64,000 nt of DNA from Nostoc sp. MS1 (GTDB taxonomy: Bacteria > Cyanobacteriota > Cyanobacteriia > Cyanobacteriales > Nostocaceae). Shown piece after piece: positions 17,769 to 25,751 of the stretch (positions within the stretch are counted from its first letter, which is position 1; each line of letters opens with the position of its first letter). The DNA lies in assembly GCF_019976755.1 (NCBI RefSeq), contig NZ_AP023441.1, forward strand, positions 5,763,501-5,827,500. The letters run 5' to 3'. Below the pieces are notes generated by a model. That model was not told where the DNA came from. It worked only from the letters and a program-made list of their open reading frames with translations, and did no database searches. The position numbers and the translations under genes are program-made.

Positions 17769-18371
17769 TCAGTCTGGTGAAGTACAGTAACAAGAATGGG
17801 TAAACCAATTATAAATATCATTTAACGAAACTTGATTAAAAGCACTTTCAATTGCTTTTGCTAAGTCTGGATAACTTCTAGCTCCAATAGAACGTAGTAA
17901 ATTTTTAATTTTTGACCAACAGTTTTCAATTGGTGAAAAATCCGGCGAATATGGTGGCAAATAAATCAATTTAGCTCCAGCAGCTTCGATTAATTTCTCA
18001 ATATCTCCACCTTTATGAATTGAACAATTATCCATGATTACACAAGCGCCTTCCCACAGAAGAGGAACTAATTTTTGAGAAATATAAGCCTCAAATGTCA
18101 GCCCGTCAGATGCTCCTAAAATACTATATTGACTAATCACGCCTTTAAGAGCAATCGCTCCAATTATGGAAACATTTTTACAGCGTTTTTGAGGTCGTGA
18201 CCCATGCGCTCTTTTACCTTTTTTAGAACGGGCGGAGTGTCTTATTAAAGATAGATTAGCTCCGGCTTCGTCAAGAAAGACAAGGTTTTCCTCTGGTATC
18301 CCATGAAGTTGAAGCCAGAACTGTACCCTTAATAATTGAACTCTTTCAGTTTCTTTTTCGTCAGCGTGCAA
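17769..18371 (-). CDS. IS630-family transposase, catalytic ORF B
   Basis: 200 residues with the DDE motif of IS630 transposases: VFLDEAGANLS (first D), CVIMDNCSIHKG (second D) and YLPPYSPDFSPIENCWSKIK (E). The apparent start is a TTG just after an A9 run. Reading upstream in this frame gives KKTLHADEKETERVQ, the usual junction of full-length relatives. So ORF B is probably made as an A-B fusion by -1 frameshifting. Confidence 0.88.
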   Translation of the reverse strand: MHADEKETERVQLLRVQFWLQLHGIPEENLVFLDEAGANLSLIRHSARSKKGKRAHGSRPQKRCKNVSIIGAIALKGVISQYSILGASDGLTFEAYISQKLVPLLWEGACVIMDNCSIHKGGDIEKLIEAAGAKLIYLPPYSPDFSPIENCWSKIKNLLRSIGARSYPDLAKAIESAFNQVSLNDIYNWFTHSCYCTSPD

Positions 18372-18724
18372 TGTTTTTTTTTAAGGCTTATTTCTCTCCT
18401 CTGTAACATCCTGTCTACCGTAGATATACCAACTGTTATTCCTGTTTTTTCTTTGAGAATGAAGCGGATTTCTGATAAAGTCGAATCATTCTTAGCTTCG
18501 ACTATTTCTTCCAGAATCTTAATTTGTTCTTCGTTGAGCTTTGGAGGAGTTTGTTTTGTCCTAACTTTAGGAGCGATACTTGCTGTTTCTCTATATTGCT
18601 TTAGTAATTTCTCAATAAAACCTAAACTGACACAAAATTTGTTTGCTAATTGACGTTGTGATATTCCACCTGACAAGTATGTATCAAATATTTTTTGGCG
18701 AAAGTCCAGGGAATATGGTTTCAT
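18329..18724 (-). CDS. IS630-family transposase, N-terminal helix-turn-helix ORF A
   Basis: 131 residues start MKPYSLDFRQKIFDTYLSGG and form two helix-turn-helix segments (about 15-40 and 65-105), the DNA-binding part of the transposase. The frame passes through the run of nine A residues at 18374-18382 (read on this strand as CTT AAA AAA AAA CAT). It then continues only a short way past it to a stop at 18329. It overlaps ORF B by 43 bases. Confidence 0.87.
   Translation of the reverse strand: MKPYSLDFRQKIFDTYLSGGISQRQLANKFCVSLGFIEKLLKQYRETASIAPKVRTKQTPPKLNEEQIKILEEIVEAKNDSTLSEIRFILKEKTGITVGISTVDRMLQRREISLKKKHCTLTKKKLKEFNY
18374..18382 (-). promoter_or_regulatory. A9 slippery run for transposase -1 frameshift
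   Basis: Nine consecutive T on the plus strand (A on the coding strand) lie inside the overlap of ORF A and ORF B. Slipping back one base after the third AAA moves translation from ...KKKHC into ...KKTLHADEKE, restoring a full-length IS630 transposase. Confidence 0.7.
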
Positions 18725-18788
18725 TTTTACCCTTGAGTAGATACACTGATTTATTTTAATTACTGTACTTCATTAGACTGGTAAACGC

Positions 18789-18851
18789 TATAAAGATATT
18801 GCTAAAGCCAAGGAATATTGGGAAGACTACAGGAGTAGAGATGATGTCTAG
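18789..18851 (+). pseudogene. 3' remnant of a HigB/RelE-type addiction-module toxin gene
   Basis: Directly after the IS630-like right end, the plus strand encodes YKDIAKAKEYWEDYRSRDDV and a stop at 18849-18851. A KAKEYWxDY tail near the C-terminus is typical of the HigB/DUF891 'addiction module killer' family. The stop overlaps the ATG of the antitoxin frame at 18841, the usual coupling in this operon type. The N-terminal part is gone; I did not find it on the far side of the insertion sequences. Confidence 0.6.
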
Positions 18852-19073
18852 AAGTAGAAGCTATCACGAAAAACTGATTCAAGACCTGAAAGATCCATTA
18901 GAAGCAGCAGCATATATCGAAGTTGTCTTAGAAGAAAACGACCCAAGGATGTTAAGTAAGGCACTGAAAAATGTAATAGAAGCTTACGGAGGAATTGTGA
19001 AGTTGAATTTTACAGCCTAAATTCATTATTGGGTGCTTTAGGGTTACGGTTAGCAATAACAGTAAAACCTTAA
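18841..19073 (+). pseudogene. Decayed HigA-type antitoxin gene
   Basis: The ATG at 18841 (or 18844) opens MSRSRSYHEKLIQDLKDPLEAAAYIEVVLE, the N-terminus of the HigA-like 'addiction module antidote' family, up to VIEAYGG. The helix-turn-helix core that should follow is missing and the frame ends at 19020. In another frame NSLLGALGLRLAITVKP (19020-19073) matches the usual end of these proteins (xALGLRLAV). So an internal deletion plus a frameshift has removed the DNA-binding part. The 59-residue product may still be made but should not act as a repressor. Confidence 0.6.
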
Positions 19074-19088
19074 TCATCAAAGCCATCA

Positions 19089-19928
19089 ATGAAACTTTCT
19101 ACTAAAAGCAAAATTAAAACCCCAGTTTGGGTAGTTGAGAATGGTAAAAAGCGACTACGACAAGACCATCTCACCACCGAAGAACCGTTAGAAATTCGCA
19201 TAGTTTCCCCAAAGCGTACCGTAGCCGTGACTATGCGGACTCCCGGCGCTGATTTTGAACTAGCGGCAGGCTTCCTTTATAGTGAAGGGGTGATTAGTTG
19301 TAAGCAAGATATTCAACGTATTAGCTACTGTGTAGATGAATCTCTCGATGGTGAACAGCGCTACAACATCGTTAATGTAGAATTACGCTCAGGCTTAATT
19401 GCAGACTTACAACCTCTAGAACGTCATTTTTATATTAATAGCGCCTGTGGAGTCTGTGGTAAAGCCAGCATCGAAGCTTTGCGCCTGCGGAATTATCCTG
19501 TCATTTCTTCGCAGACAACGGTAACACCAGAGTTAATTTACAGCCTAACAGATCAACTCCGGGCTGCTCAAAGTTTATTTACCACTACAGGTGGTTTACA
19601 CGCTGCGGCTATCTTCAACTCCCAAGGACAACTTTTAAAGTTGCAAGAAGATGTCGGTAGACATAATGCGCTAGATAAATTAATTGGTACGGCGTTGCTG
19701 AGTGACGAGTTACCCTTCAATCATCATATTCTTATGGTTAGCGGACGCTCCAGCTTTGAAATTTTGCAGAAGTCTGTAGCTGCTGGCGTACCCATTGTTT
19801 GTTCAGTTTCCGCCCCTAGTAGTTTAGCCGTATCTGTAGCTCAAGAATTTGGTATTACATTAATTGGTTTTCTACGCGGGGAAAGGTTTAATATTTACTC
19901 TGGTATGGAAAGAATTGCTAATGACTAA
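19089..19928 (+). CDS. fdhD: FdhD, sulfur carrier for formate-dehydrogenase maturation
   Basis: 279 residues with the FdhD signature cysteine pair C120-x2-C123 (SACGVCGKAS), which takes sulfur from a cysteine desulfurase. It passes the sulfur to the bis-MGD cofactor of formate-dehydrogenase-type enzymes. The conserved TGGLHAAA and EDVGRHNALDK segments are present. The ATG at 19089 is well placed. Its likely client is the molybdopterin oxidoreductase at 11087-13312, on the same strand but now 6 kb away because accessory genes and insertion sequences lie between. Confidence 0.93.
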   Translation: MKLSTKSKIKTPVWVVENGKKRLRQDHLTTEEPLEIRIVSPKRTVAVTMRTPGADFELAAGFLYSEGVISCKQDIQRISYCVDESLDGEQRYNIVNVELRSGLIADLQPLERHFYINSACGVCGKASIEALRLRNYPVISSQTTVTPELIYSLTDQLRAAQSLFTTTGGLHAAAIFNSQGQLLKLQEDVGRHNALDKLIGTALLSDELPFNHHILMVSGRSSFEILQKSVAAGVPIVCSVSAPSSLAVSVAQEFGITLIGFLRGERFNIYSGMERIAND

Positions 19929-19943
19929 TGACCAATAACGAAT

Positions 19944-20753
19944 ATGCCAAAGGTTCATGTAAATGGAATTGATTTGTTTTACGACATCAAAGGAAATGGA
20001 AAACCTTTGGTTTTAATTTCTGGGTTACTGTGCGACCATTCTTATTGGTCATTAATCATGCCATCCTTAACTTCCCAGTATCAAGTAATTCGTCTAGATA
20101 ACCGGGGAATGGGGCGCAGTTCTGCCCCTGATAGCCCCTATACTATTAGGCAAATGGCGGATGATGTTGCTGCATTGCTTGATCATATAGGCATTGATAG
20201 GGTACACATAGGCGGTCATTCTATGGGTGGTCAAATTGCTCAAGAATTTGTCTTAGCGTACCCCCAAAAAGCCCAAAGTTTGCTACTACTTTCCTCTTTA
20301 GCCAAGGGTGACGGCTTGTTTAATAGTATCATCGCTACTTGGGGCGACCTTCTCCGTCATATAGATTTGCGCTTGTATGAACAAGTGGTATTACCTTGGA
20401 TTTTCACAGATGCTTTCTACTCAATTCCGGGGATGATAGACCAGTTAATTGAATTTGCTGTACACTATCCCTTTGCACCAAAGAGTCATAGCATCTATCA
20501 TCAAAGTCGAGCTATTCTAGGCTGCGATACTACAAACCGCCTGCAAAATATCCTCTGTCCTACTTTGGTTTTAGTAGGTAAGCAGGATATTCTTACCCCA
20601 GTAAAATTTTCCCAGCAATTAGCGCAAACAATACCCCATGCCGAACTGATGGTTTTAGATCATGGTGGTCATGGTTTCTTGATTGAGTCACCAAATGCTG
20701 TTGCTGCGGCTATGCTGAAGTTTTTAGATAAGTTAACACCAATTAAATTTTAG
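19944..20753 (+). CDS. Alpha/beta hydrolase (enol-lactonase-like)
   Basis: 269 residues with a complete alpha/beta-hydrolase triad: S93 in the nucleophile elbow GGHSMGG, D215 in GKQDILTP and H243 in DHGGHGF. The oxyanion region is ISGLLCDHSYW. The fold and length fit 3-oxoadipate enol-lactonase and related esterases, but the substrate is not predictable. It begins 15 bases after fdhD and is probably co-transcribed. Confidence 0.85.
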   Translation: MPKVHVNGIDLFYDIKGNGKPLVLISGLLCDHSYWSLIMPSLTSQYQVIRLDNRGMGRSSAPDSPYTIRQMADDVAALLDHIGIDRVHIGGHSMGGQIAQEFVLAYPQKAQSLLLLSSLAKGDGLFNSIIATWGDLLRHIDLRLYEQVVLPWIFTDAFYSIPGMIDQLIEFAVHYPFAPKSHSIYHQSRAILGCDTTNRLQNILCPTLVLVGKQDILTPVKFSQQLAQTIPHAELMVLDHGGHGFLIESPNAVAAAMLKFLDKLTPIKF

Positions 20754-20841
20754 TCAAGCGATCGCCACACTTATGTCACATATTCTTCAAAATCAGCACA
20801 GATAATGGTTATTAATAAAGCACACTGTAGATTTACCAGAC

Positions 20842-20866
20842 GGCGGATTCTTCCGCCTTTTTATTT
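20842..20866 (+). terminator. Rho-independent terminator after the hydrolase gene
   Basis: GGCGGA (20842-20847), a four-base loop and TCCGCC (20852-20857) form a GC stem followed by TTTTTATTT. Confidence 0.85.
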
Positions 20867-21075
20867 GGCACTGAGGTTGTGACATCAGCGATAAATACAT
20901 ACCATCAGACACTTCTCATTATCTTAAATAATACAACAATATTACGATTTGGTATTACCCCACAAGGAGATGTAAGTATCGCTTTTCGCAGGCAATATGT
21001 GAGTTAGGATGACTAACCATACGGCTAATCTTCCCTTTGCGATGCAACTCTACTGGCTTGAAGGAAGTGAAAGTT
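20867..21075 (+). other. Upstream region of the ChaB-like gene
   Basis: Apart from the terminator at 20842-20866, the stretch between the hydrolase and the ChaB-like gene shows no gene or repeat. A TTG at 21037 is in frame with the ChaB-like gene but has no supporting ribosome site. Confidence 0.5.
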
Positions 21076-21279
21076 ATGCCTTACAAAGAGATTGGCGATT
21101 TACCAGATTCTATCAAAGAACACTTACCCAAACACGCGCAAGAGATTTTTCTAGCAGCATTTAATAACGCAGCTAAAGAATACGATACTGAAGAAAGCGC
21201 TTTCCGTGTTGCTTGGAGTGCGGTGAAGCGTGACTATGAAAAAGGGGATAATGGACAGTGGCACAAAAAGTCAGAATAG
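21076..21279 (+). CDS. ChaB-family small protein
   Basis: 67 residues from the ATG at 21076, preceded by a strong AAGGAAGTG ribosome site. The sequence MPYKEIGDLPDSIKEHLPKH, then AQEIFLAAFNNA and a later AFRVAWSAVKRDY segment, is the ChaB domain. ChaB is named from the chaA cation antiporter locus of E. coli, but its biochemical role is unclear. An in-frame extension from TTG 21037 is possible but unlikely. Confidence 0.85.
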   Translation: MPYKEIGDLPDSIKEHLPKHAQEIFLAAFNNAAKEYDTEESAFRVAWSAVKRDYEKGDNGQWHKKSE

Positions 21280-21327
21280 GTTTGATACCTATTGGTGCTT
21301 AGGCAAAAAGTAGCCAGAAAACATCGA

Positions 21328-21585
21328 ATGTATATCAACAAACACTTTGAGCAAAAGAAGCAGACGGAAGAGGACATTTCCTCTGCTTCGTGTTCCCCAG
21401 ATACGTTGAATCAAACTATATGCGGCGATTGCGCTTTTTGTGTTGAGGTAAAGGGAGCGCTTACTTGTATCCATCCTGAAGAATTAGGTGTAAACTGTGC
21501 TACTGTCATTTTCTGCAATTCATTCCAACCTGCTCAAGAAATTGATAGTCCTTGTGTGACTTTCGGTAACGATGATGCAGAATAA
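21328..21585 (+). CDS. Small cysteine-rich protein, unknown function
   Basis: About 85 residues from the ATG at 21328. Six or more cysteines lie in a C-x2-C-x2-C pattern (ICGDCAFC) followed by TCIHP, VNCATVIFCN and PCVTF, suggesting metal or Fe-S binding. I do not recognise a named family. It follows the ChaB-like gene by about 50 bases. An in-frame TTG at 21292 is an alternative start. Confidence 0.6.
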   Translation: MYINKHFEQKKQTEEDISSASCSPDTLNQTICGDCAFCVEVKGALTCIHPEELGVNCATVIFCNSFQPAQEIDSPCVTFGNDDAE

Positions 21586-21610
21586 TTAGGAGCGGATGAA
21601 AGTAAGGGTT

Positions 21611-22879
21611 TTAAGATGCAAGTAGCCCTCTAGCAAAAGCGATCGCATCTTCTACTGTGGCGATTTTACCTTCAATTCTGGCTACAGCAATCTGGGTGAG
21701 CAGTTCCCCCACAAGTGGCGAGGCAGGAATATTGAGTGCTATCATTAGATTTTTACCACTTACTAGCTGAGTGGGATGAGCGACCAGATCATCGGGGTTC
21801 AGGTAGCGGGTGATCAATGGTGAGTAAACGGATAGCCGATTGTCGCCGGGTATCGCCTCTACCAAAGTATCGTGTACTAAAGCTAAAACAGTAGTAGCTA
21901 CAAATATCCTACCTGCTTCTTGGAACAGGAAATATTGTTCACGCAAGGTATTCGCTGTTTTTAGCTGAGAATAGAGTCTTAAGGCTGTAGTTACAGCGCG
22001 AATCTCGGCGCGGCTGTAGGTAAGTTGTTGTAGCTCAATTTCTGCCACGGTAGGATCTGGGTGGACAAGACAAGCGAGTTTGGTAATACCTAACCAAGTG
22101 GTTTTTACTGTGTCACGGACGTATTGTTTTAGTTCTACACCCAACGGAGGCCAATGTTGAGCAAGCATAGCCGCTATTTCATCAACCACTGTTAATTTAC
22201 GCAAGCTTTCATCTGTGGCGTGTTTGAAAAACTGTTTGAGTAAACCATCTGCAAACGCCGTAGCTATCCAAGAATTACCGTGAGGGGTTGCTAGTAAATA
22301 ACCAATCTCTACCCGGACTCGTTCGGCTGCTACTTGAGTTAGATGTGATGCTAAATCCCGAATTGTCGCTTGAGTTGCTGGTTCGATGGTAAAACCTAAT
22401 TGAGCCGCTTGACGATAGGCGCGTAATAAACGTAAAGGATCATCTTCTAAATTGGCTTTGGCTACCATCCGCAATACACCTACCTGTAAATCGGCGTAAC
22501 CGTTGAGGGGGTCGATGATTTCTTGGGTGTGGGGATTGTAGGCGATCGCATTAATTGTAAAATCTCTTCTATGCAGGTCAGTCTCTAAACTGTTGCCTTC
22601 CTGTTGAGCAAAGTCGGCTGTAGCATGAGGAAAAACCACCCGCGCAATTTGCCGCACTGGGTCGAGTAAGACAAAACCAGCTTTATAATGATGAGCGATC
22701 GCTCTGGCTACCTTCACCGCCTTGGATGGTATCACAAAATCTAAATCTAGATATTCACGACTTCTCCCCAGTAGCGCATCCCGCACCGCACCACCCACCA
22801 TGTAAGCTGGCTGTGGTAACAACTCTAGACTGAAAGGCCAATTTTCGGGAGATAGGCTAGAAGGAACAGATCGAGACAT
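21611..22879 (-). CDS. cca: tRNA nucleotidyltransferase / poly(A) polymerase family enzyme
   Basis: 422 residues of the class II nucleotidyltransferase family. The first motif GGAVRDALLG is near residue 28, the metal-binding D-x-D is in YLDLDFV, and RRDFTINAIAY and EDDPLRLLRAYRQAA follow, with a helical C-terminal half. It adds CCA (or part of it) to tRNA 3' ends. Some bacteria split C- and A-adding activities between two related proteins, and the sequence alone does not settle which applies here. It is convergent with the Cys-rich gene. Confidence 0.9.
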   Translation of the reverse strand: MSRSVPSSLSPENWPFSLELLPQPAYMVGGAVRDALLGRSREYLDLDFVIPSKAVKVARAIAHHYKAGFVLLDPVRQIARVVFPHATADFAQQEGNSLETDLHRRDFTINAIAYNPHTQEIIDPLNGYADLQVGVLRMVAKANLEDDPLRLLRAYRQAAQLGFTIEPATQATIRDLASHLTQVAAERVRVEIGYLLATPHGNSWIATAFADGLLKQFFKHATDESLRKLTVVDEIAAMLAQHWPPLGVELKQYVRDTVKTTWLGITKLACLVHPDPTVAEIELQQLTYSRAEIRAVTTALRLYSQLKTANTLREQYFLFQEAGRIFVATTVLALVHDTLVEAIPGDNRLSVYSPLITRYLNPDDLVAHPTQLVSGKNLMIALNIPASPLVGELLTQIAVARIEGKIATVEDAIAFARGLLAS

Positions 22880-22965
22880 TGTAATAAAACTCTAACCAGT
22901 AAGTGGTGCTGAACGCCTTGGCTTAAGCTAGATTATCAATAAAGGCCCCTGGAGTTGGTTCTATT

Positions 22966-23214
22966 ATGTGTATTTGCGTAAACTGCCACTATGTAGACCG
23001 TTGTGTGACTTATAATGCCGTAGAAACACAACACCAGCAACCCCATTTGACTGAAACCCCAGATTTCGATCCAAATGAACCCTCCATTAACGTTAACATT
23101 CGCACCAAAGATGATGTGATTGAAATGGAATGGGATGTTGTTGGTTGTCTCAGCTTTAAGCGAGAAATGGGTAAATGGTCGAAGTTGCGTCCTGGTGAGT
23201 TAGTTCCAACCTGA
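22966..23214 (+). CDS. ycf34: Ycf34-like small Fe-S protein
   Basis: 82 residues opening MCICVNCHYVDRC, with four cysteines (C2, C4, C7, C13) and a fifth in VVGCLSF near 60. This is the pattern of Ycf34, a plastid/cyanobacterial protein reported to carry an Fe-S cluster and to affect photosynthetic electron transport. Length is typical. It is divergent from cca and is followed by a clear hairpin terminator. Confidence 0.88.
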   Translation: MCICVNCHYVDRCVTYNAVETQHQQPHLTETPDFDPNEPSINVNIRTKDDVIEMEWDVVGCLSFKREMGKWSKLRPGELVPT

Positions 23215-23244
23215 AAATTCTGCTTATTCAACATAAAAGGTGTT

Positions 23245-23280
23245 TTACCGACGGTTCACGTAGCGAATCGTCGGTAATTT
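23245..23280 (+). terminator. Terminator after ycf34
   Basis: TTACCGACG (23245-23253) pairs perfectly with CGTCGGTAA (23269-23277) and is followed by TTT. Confidence 0.7.
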
Positions 23281-23300
23281 AAACATAATTTCTAGATTGA

Positions 23301-23765
23301 TTAGCGCAAACTTGTAGCCGTAATCAGACAACCTACTGCCAGTGTCATTGCGATCGCTCGTGCCACAATTACACTATCCCAACGATGCTGAAGTTCTCGA
23401 ATATCGCTCAAAACCTCTTTGCGTTGAGCTGCTTCGGTCATTTTAGTATTAATCGGCTTTGCCACGATTAAATACAAACTCAGTTGCACCAACAAACCAG
23501 CGATCGCAATCAAATTCAGCCAAATAGTGGTAGTCCCAATGGGAGAAACGGCTGCGGAGGCGATCGTGGCTAACAGTCCAGTTACACCAAAAATAGGCAT
23601 TCGCGCATCCGCAACTTGATGTAAGCGACCCATAACATCCGCAATTGCCGCATCGCTACTTTCAGCTAATGCCCGCCGACCAATCAGCGCAAAAAATACA
23701 TCCACACCGTAAACGACACCCGTACCCAGAACTGCCAAAACGGGCAGCGCATCAACGAACTGCAT
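23301..23765 (-). CDS. DUF1772-like four-helix membrane protein
   Basis: 154 residues with four hydrophobic helices and an R-W pair (LQHRWDSVIVARA) before the last one. This layout resembles DUF1772 (anthrone-oxygenase-like) membrane proteins. Its start overlaps the end of the SDR gene by 14 bases, so the two are translationally coupled. Function unknown. Confidence 0.65.
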   Translation of the reverse strand: MQFVDALPVLAVLGTGVVYGVDVFFALIGRRALAESSDAAIADVMGRLHQVADARMPIFGVTGLLATIASAAVSPIGTTTIWLNLIAIAGLLVQLSLYLIVAKPINTKMTEAAQRKEVLSDIRELQHRWDSVIVARAIAMTLAVGCLITATSLR

Positions 23766-24645
23766 AAGACCCTCCCTTTAATTCATCGAACAGTAAAGAG
23801 CCTTGAGGTTGCCAGTTCAAGACCCGCCTTGCTTTTGCTGAACTAACTTGTTGATCTAGCACCAAAGCATCGGCAAAAGCACCCATGTTTTGCTGGGCAT
23901 CCGTCAATACCCACGATTGCGTTTTTCCCGGCACACCCGCAGCGTGACTAGCAGCTTCTGCAATTGCCAGCAGTGGAAAAACCTGGCGGTCGTCTGCGGC
24001 AATGAAGAGTGAACCGCTTGGTGCATGGTCGAGTGCCGCCACATAGCAACGAGCCAGATCCTCGACATGAATCAACGTCCATCGGTTTTGACCATTCCCC
24101 ACAAATTGCACCACACCCTGCTGAAGTCCAGATTGAACGAGCATTGCCACCAGTCCACCGCCATGACCGTAAACCAACGCAGGTCTAATCACAATAGCTC
24201 GGATATTACGCTCCTTGGCAGCCAAAACCAATGGTTCAATTTCAGCCCGCCAAGCGATCAACTGCGTGGGATTCAGTAGACTAGTTTCATCGGCGATCGC
24301 ATCTCCTGTGTTGCCTAAAATCCAAGTTCCACTGGTATAAATAAACGGTTTACCAGTTCCTTCCAAGGTTGAGAGAAAGATTTCCACCGCTTGTTGATCA
24401 ACGGCTGCAATCTCAGCATCGTTGGTTGCCGCCACATGAATTACAGCATCGGCTTGCTGCGCCCCATTGATCAAACTCTGTGCATCATGTAAGTCGCCCT
24501 GAATGGGTTGAATGTGATGCGATCGCAGTTTCTCTTGTGCCGTTGAACTCCGTGCTAGTCCCAATACTTCGTGATTCGCAGCTTGGAGTGCGGTGGCGAT
24601 CGCGCTACCAATATAACCTGTCGCGCCTGTGAGAAAAACCTTCAT
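23752..24645 (-). CDS. NAD(P)-dependent epimerase/dehydratase (atypical SDR)
   Basis: 297 residues. The Rossmann motif is TGATGYIGSAIA at 7-18, a YTSGTWILG segment lies near the active site, and an IRPALVYGHGG segment is typical of extended SDRs. It most resembles the NAD(P)H-binding atypical SDRs annotated as nucleoside-diphosphate-sugar epimerases; the substrate is unknown. It is probably the middle gene of an operon with the AraC regulator upstream and the DUF1772 gene downstream. Confidence 0.82.
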   Translation of the reverse strand: MKVFLTGATGYIGSAIATALQAANHEVLGLARSSTAQEKLRSHHIQPIQGDLHDAQSLINGAQQADAVIHVAATNDAEIAAVDQQAVEIFLSTLEGTGKPFIYTSGTWILGNTGDAIADETSLLNPTQLIAWRAEIEPLVLAAKERNIRAIVIRPALVYGHGGGLVAMLVQSGLQQGVVQFVGNGQNRWTLIHVEDLARCYVAALDHAPSGSLFIAADDRQVFPLLAIAEAASHAAGVPGKTQSWVLTDAQQNMGAFADALVLDQQVSSAKARRVLNWQPQGSLLFDELKGGSYAVR

Positions 24646-24745
24646 TACTGTTACCTCTAGGTGAGAATATCCTTAGCTTAGAAGGGTTGCCACTAGAGCG
24701 TCTTTCGATTTCTTCCGCAGTTTTTTTCAATTCTTCCGTTTTGCC

Positions 24746-25633
24746 TTAAATTTGATGACGATAGGCTTTGGGCGTACAGCCCACTATGCGGCCAAAAGCA
24801 GTCGTAAAATGGCTCTGATTCTGAAAGCCGATGAGTTGAGCGACTTGCGAAATTGTCAACTCTGATTGCTTGAGTAACTGCTTTGAGCGTTCGATGCGAC
24901 TGTGAAGAACATATTGATGAGGGGATTGGCCGACGGTTTGCTTAAACAAACTTGCAAAATAGTGGGGACTAAGTTGGACAAGATTTGCGATCACATCTAA
25001 GCTGAGATCCTGCTCTAAATGCTCTTCAATAAATGCCATGACATATCGCACTTGCGCTTGAGATAACCCGCCCTTGTACTCTGGAAGATTGAGTTTGCGT
25101 GTAGCGTAACGGCGGAGAAGATGAACGCAGAGTGTTGTTGTTAAGGATTCCACCATTAATTGCCCTCCCATACCGCCAAACTCTAACTCCGATTTCAGAG
25201 CTTGAACAATTTGATAAACTAACGGATCAGGGATTGCAGACTGAGGTTTCAGTTCAAAATTCTCTACATCAATTGACGATTGAACCATGCGATGAAGATG
25301 TGCAGGGTCAAGCATCACCAAGGTAAAATTGCCGGGAGTATTCCACCGGAGTTGATGGGCGACCTGTGCAGGAATAATCGCAATTTCTCCACAGCCAATT
25401 TCCTCGGTTTGGCACTTACCATCGAGCGATCGCTCTAACTGCGTTGGTTGCTGAAACTGATGCACACAGATAATATGCTGAGAGCCAATCTGCTCTGGCA
25501 GATCGAATGCAGATTGCTGATGATGCTCAACATAAATTCCGCTCCATCCAGAGGCTTGACTAGTAAGCTGTGGCGGATAAGGCAGAAGCGATAACGGATT
25601 GGTTGCTTTTTGTGAATCAATCTGTTGTGCCAT
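24746..25633 (-). CDS. AraC-family transcriptional regulator
   Basis: 295 residues: an N-terminal cupin-like sensing domain, then two helix-turn-helix motifs at about 190-290 (LSLDVIANLVQLSPHYFASL and ISQVAQLIGFQNQSHFTTAF, ending in the signature GCTPKAYR). It lies 100 bases upstream of the SDR gene on the same strand, so that gene is a plausible target. Effector unknown. Confidence 0.88.
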   Translation of the reverse strand: MAQQIDSQKATNPLSLLPYPPQLTSQASGWSGIYVEHHQQSAFDLPEQIGSQHIICVHQFQQPTQLERSLDGKCQTEEIGCGEIAIIPAQVAHQLRWNTPGNFTLVMLDPAHLHRMVQSSIDVENFELKPQSAIPDPLVYQIVQALKSELEFGGMGGQLMVESLTTTLCVHLLRRYATRKLNLPEYKGGLSQAQVRYVMAFIEEHLEQDLSLDVIANLVQLSPHYFASLFKQTVGQSPHQYVLHSRIERSKQLLKQSELTISQVAQLIGFQNQSHFTTAFGRIVGCTPKAYRHQI

Positions 25634-25751
25634 TTCGACTGCTCACTGCGGTGGAGGGATCACAGCTGTATTATAGTTTTTCAAAACCGACAGGGCAATT
25701 CCTGTCCAAGTAGCCCAAAGTTGGCGCTCACAGATGAGATAACCTTTGCAA

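Larger units (their letters stand above)
17760..18790 (-). mobile_element. IS630-like insertion sequence inserted in a toxin gene
   Basis: The ends are inverted repeats: TAGCGTTTCTCAGTCTGGTG at 17760 and the complement of CTGGTAAACGCTA ending at 18790. About 30 bases match with four differences. A TA dinucleotide flanks both ends (17758-17759 and 18791-18792), the target duplication of the IS630/Tc1 group. It carries two overlapping minus-strand reading frames joined by an A9 slippery run. The left TA is also the outermost pair of the IS701 end, so the two elements touch. Confidence 0.88.
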
